This document shows, piece after piece, positions 6,361-7,062 of a stretch of 7,062 bases of DNA (position 1 is the stretch's first letter; the number at the start of each line of letters is the position of its first letter). Where the stretch lies: positions 1 to 7,062 of the forward strand of contig JAFNGF010000266.1 in assembly GCA_017885385.1 (NCBI GenBank), given 5' to 3'. This stretch comes from Planctomycetota bacterium (GTDB taxonomy: Bacteria; Planctomycetota; Phycisphaerae; Sedimentisphaerales; Anaerobacaceae). The notes below the pieces were generated by a model that saw nothing but the letters and a program-made list of their open reading frames with translations, searched no databases and was not told the origin of the DNA. A program made the position numbers and the translations under genes.

Positions 6361-7062
6361 ATCGTCCTATCTCTTTTCGGGTAAATACTCTTACAGTGCT
6401 CTTCATCGTGTCCAGCACAAGGACTCGCCCCCCACTATCGACAGCAACATCAAAACCTCCTGCCTGGCACTGGCCGGGGAGCATACAAATGTGCGAAGCG
6501 CCCCCTTCAACCAGTTGCTCCGGCCCGGCGACGACCCCGACAAAAGCACCTTCAGGATTGTATATCTTGACCCGTACCAGCCCCTTTTCGCAAGTGACAA
6601 AGCTGCCATCCTCGAGTAGGGCGAAGTTTACCGGATTGCAGCAGCCGCAGAATCCTTCCAAAGCCGAAGAAAACTTGCCCCACCAGGATTCAAGGTCGCC
6701 ATCAAACGTGTACGCCTCGACCCGATGCAGTCCGGGGTTGGCAGCTCGCAACAGTCCATCACGGCCCACTGCCAAGTCAAAATAAGGACTCGGTATCACA
6801 AAGCCCGGAATATTTCGCTGCGGGTCTTTCTCACCGATACGATTGATCAATTTGCCGGTCGTATCGTAGTGCAAGATAATCCGGTTTCCTGCATCCGCAA
6901 CGAATACATCATTTTTTGAAACAGCTATGCTCGTTAAGACTGCATTATTACCGAGGCTCTGCCAGCTTGCCAGTCGTTTTCTCTGGCCGTTCCGGCCCTT
7001 GCTTTCGCGGGGGTCAGGGCAGGCATAAACCTCTATGTGGTCCTTCATGCCGATATAAATCT
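6359..7062 (-). CDS. NHL-repeat beta-propeller protein, 5' end beyond window
   Basis: The frame is open to the right edge. The ATG at 7048 is probably internal, because the residues before it (IYIG) continue a propeller strand (IYIGMKDHIEVY). About 234 residues are visible. Repeated blade motifs such as VFVADAGNRIILHYDTTGKL and VLVLDTMKSTVRVF fit NHL/six-blade propellers, usually protein- or ligand-binding modules. A notable GFCGCCNPV motif lies at 6638-6652, with cysteines 134, 136 and 137 counted from the ATG at 7048. I recall similar GCCNP motifs in NHL proteins of Planctomycetota; their function is unknown to me. The gene ends 10 nt before the ferredoxin start, so the two are likely co-transcribed. 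A family C repeat at 6996-7023 adds an out-of-character stretch (CPDPRESKGRNGQ) after EVYA, in a loop where NHL proteins normally have a short turn. The signal peptide, if any, would be outside the window. Confidence 0.85.
   Translation of the reverse strand, partial: IYIGMKDHIEVYACPDPRESKGRNGQRKRLASWQSLGNNAVLTSIAVSKNDVFVADAGNRIILHYDTTGKLINRIGEKDPQRNIPGFVIPSPYFDLAVGRDGLLRAANPGLHRVEAYTFDGDLESWWGKFSSALEGFCGCCNPVNFALLEDGSFVTCEKGLVRVKIYNPEGAFVGVVAGPEQLVEGGASHICMLPGQCQAGGFDVAVDSGGRVLVLDTMKSTVRVFTRKEIGR
6996..7023. repeat. Family C repeat, in frame in the NHL gene
   Basis: CCCTTGC-TTTC-GCGGGGG (6996-7013) forms a 7-bp stem with two G-T pairs, then TCAGGGCAGG (7014-7023). It resembles the second hairpin at 4052-4079 with the loop in the opposite orientation. 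A small adjacent hairpin, GGCCG-ttc-CGGCC (6985-6997), overlaps its edge. Confidence 0.8.

Noticed and set aside
7046..7048. ATG at 7048 as the start of the NHL protein
   Set aside because: The codons upstream continue in frame as a propeller strand to the window edge, and no ribosome binding site is visible before the ATG.

Overview
The window is one co-directional gene cluster read entirely from the minus strand, so gene order runs from the right edge to the left edge. It looks like a slice of a chromosome from an anaerobic or facultative environmental bacterium. Planctomycetota, Phycisphaerae-like, is my best guess. The reasons are a PQQ-like propeller opening with a WPRFRGP-type motif, an NHL protein with a GCCNP motif, a NuoF-type flavoprotein with extra iron-sulfur modules, and an unusual load of small palindromic repeats. 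The taxonomy is inference.

Layout in transcription order: (1) an NHL-repeat beta-propeller protein whose start lies beyond the right edge (6359-7062); (2) a Tat-exported multi-[4Fe-4S] ferredoxin (5692-6348); (3) a polytopic NapH/NosR-type membrane ferredoxin (4277-5692); (4) a membrane-anchored PQQ-like beta-propeller protein (2439-4280); (5) a large NuoE-NuoF fusion flavoprotein with a C-terminal ferredoxin domain, which runs off the left edge (1-2370). Gene junctions are a 10-nt gap, a 1-nt overlap (TGATG), a 4-nt overlap (TTGA) and a 68-nt gap. No promoter or terminator was seen. The left gene has no stop inside the window but is open for 790 codons, so it is not broken.

Taken together, the genes suggest an electron-transfer system. 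A cytosolic NAD(H)-oxidising or NAD-reducing module, like the HydB/HydC part of an electron-bifurcating [FeFe]-hydrogenase, is encoded with a membrane iron-sulfur protein, an exported ferredoxin and two propeller proteins. The electron route and partner enzyme are not visible; the next gene to the left would be the one to read.

The most striking feature is that all five genes contain short GC-rich palindromic repeats inserted in frame. At least three families are present. A 24-bp family (B) has inserted twice in the propeller gene, each time adding exactly eight codons. A third copy sits inside a hairpin loop of another family (A); empty versions of that site occur elsewhere in the window. 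A family A pair lies in the flavin-binding loop of the NuoF domain. Two gene junctions are built from other repeats: a 7-bp tandem array and a 9-bp-periodic inverted repeat.
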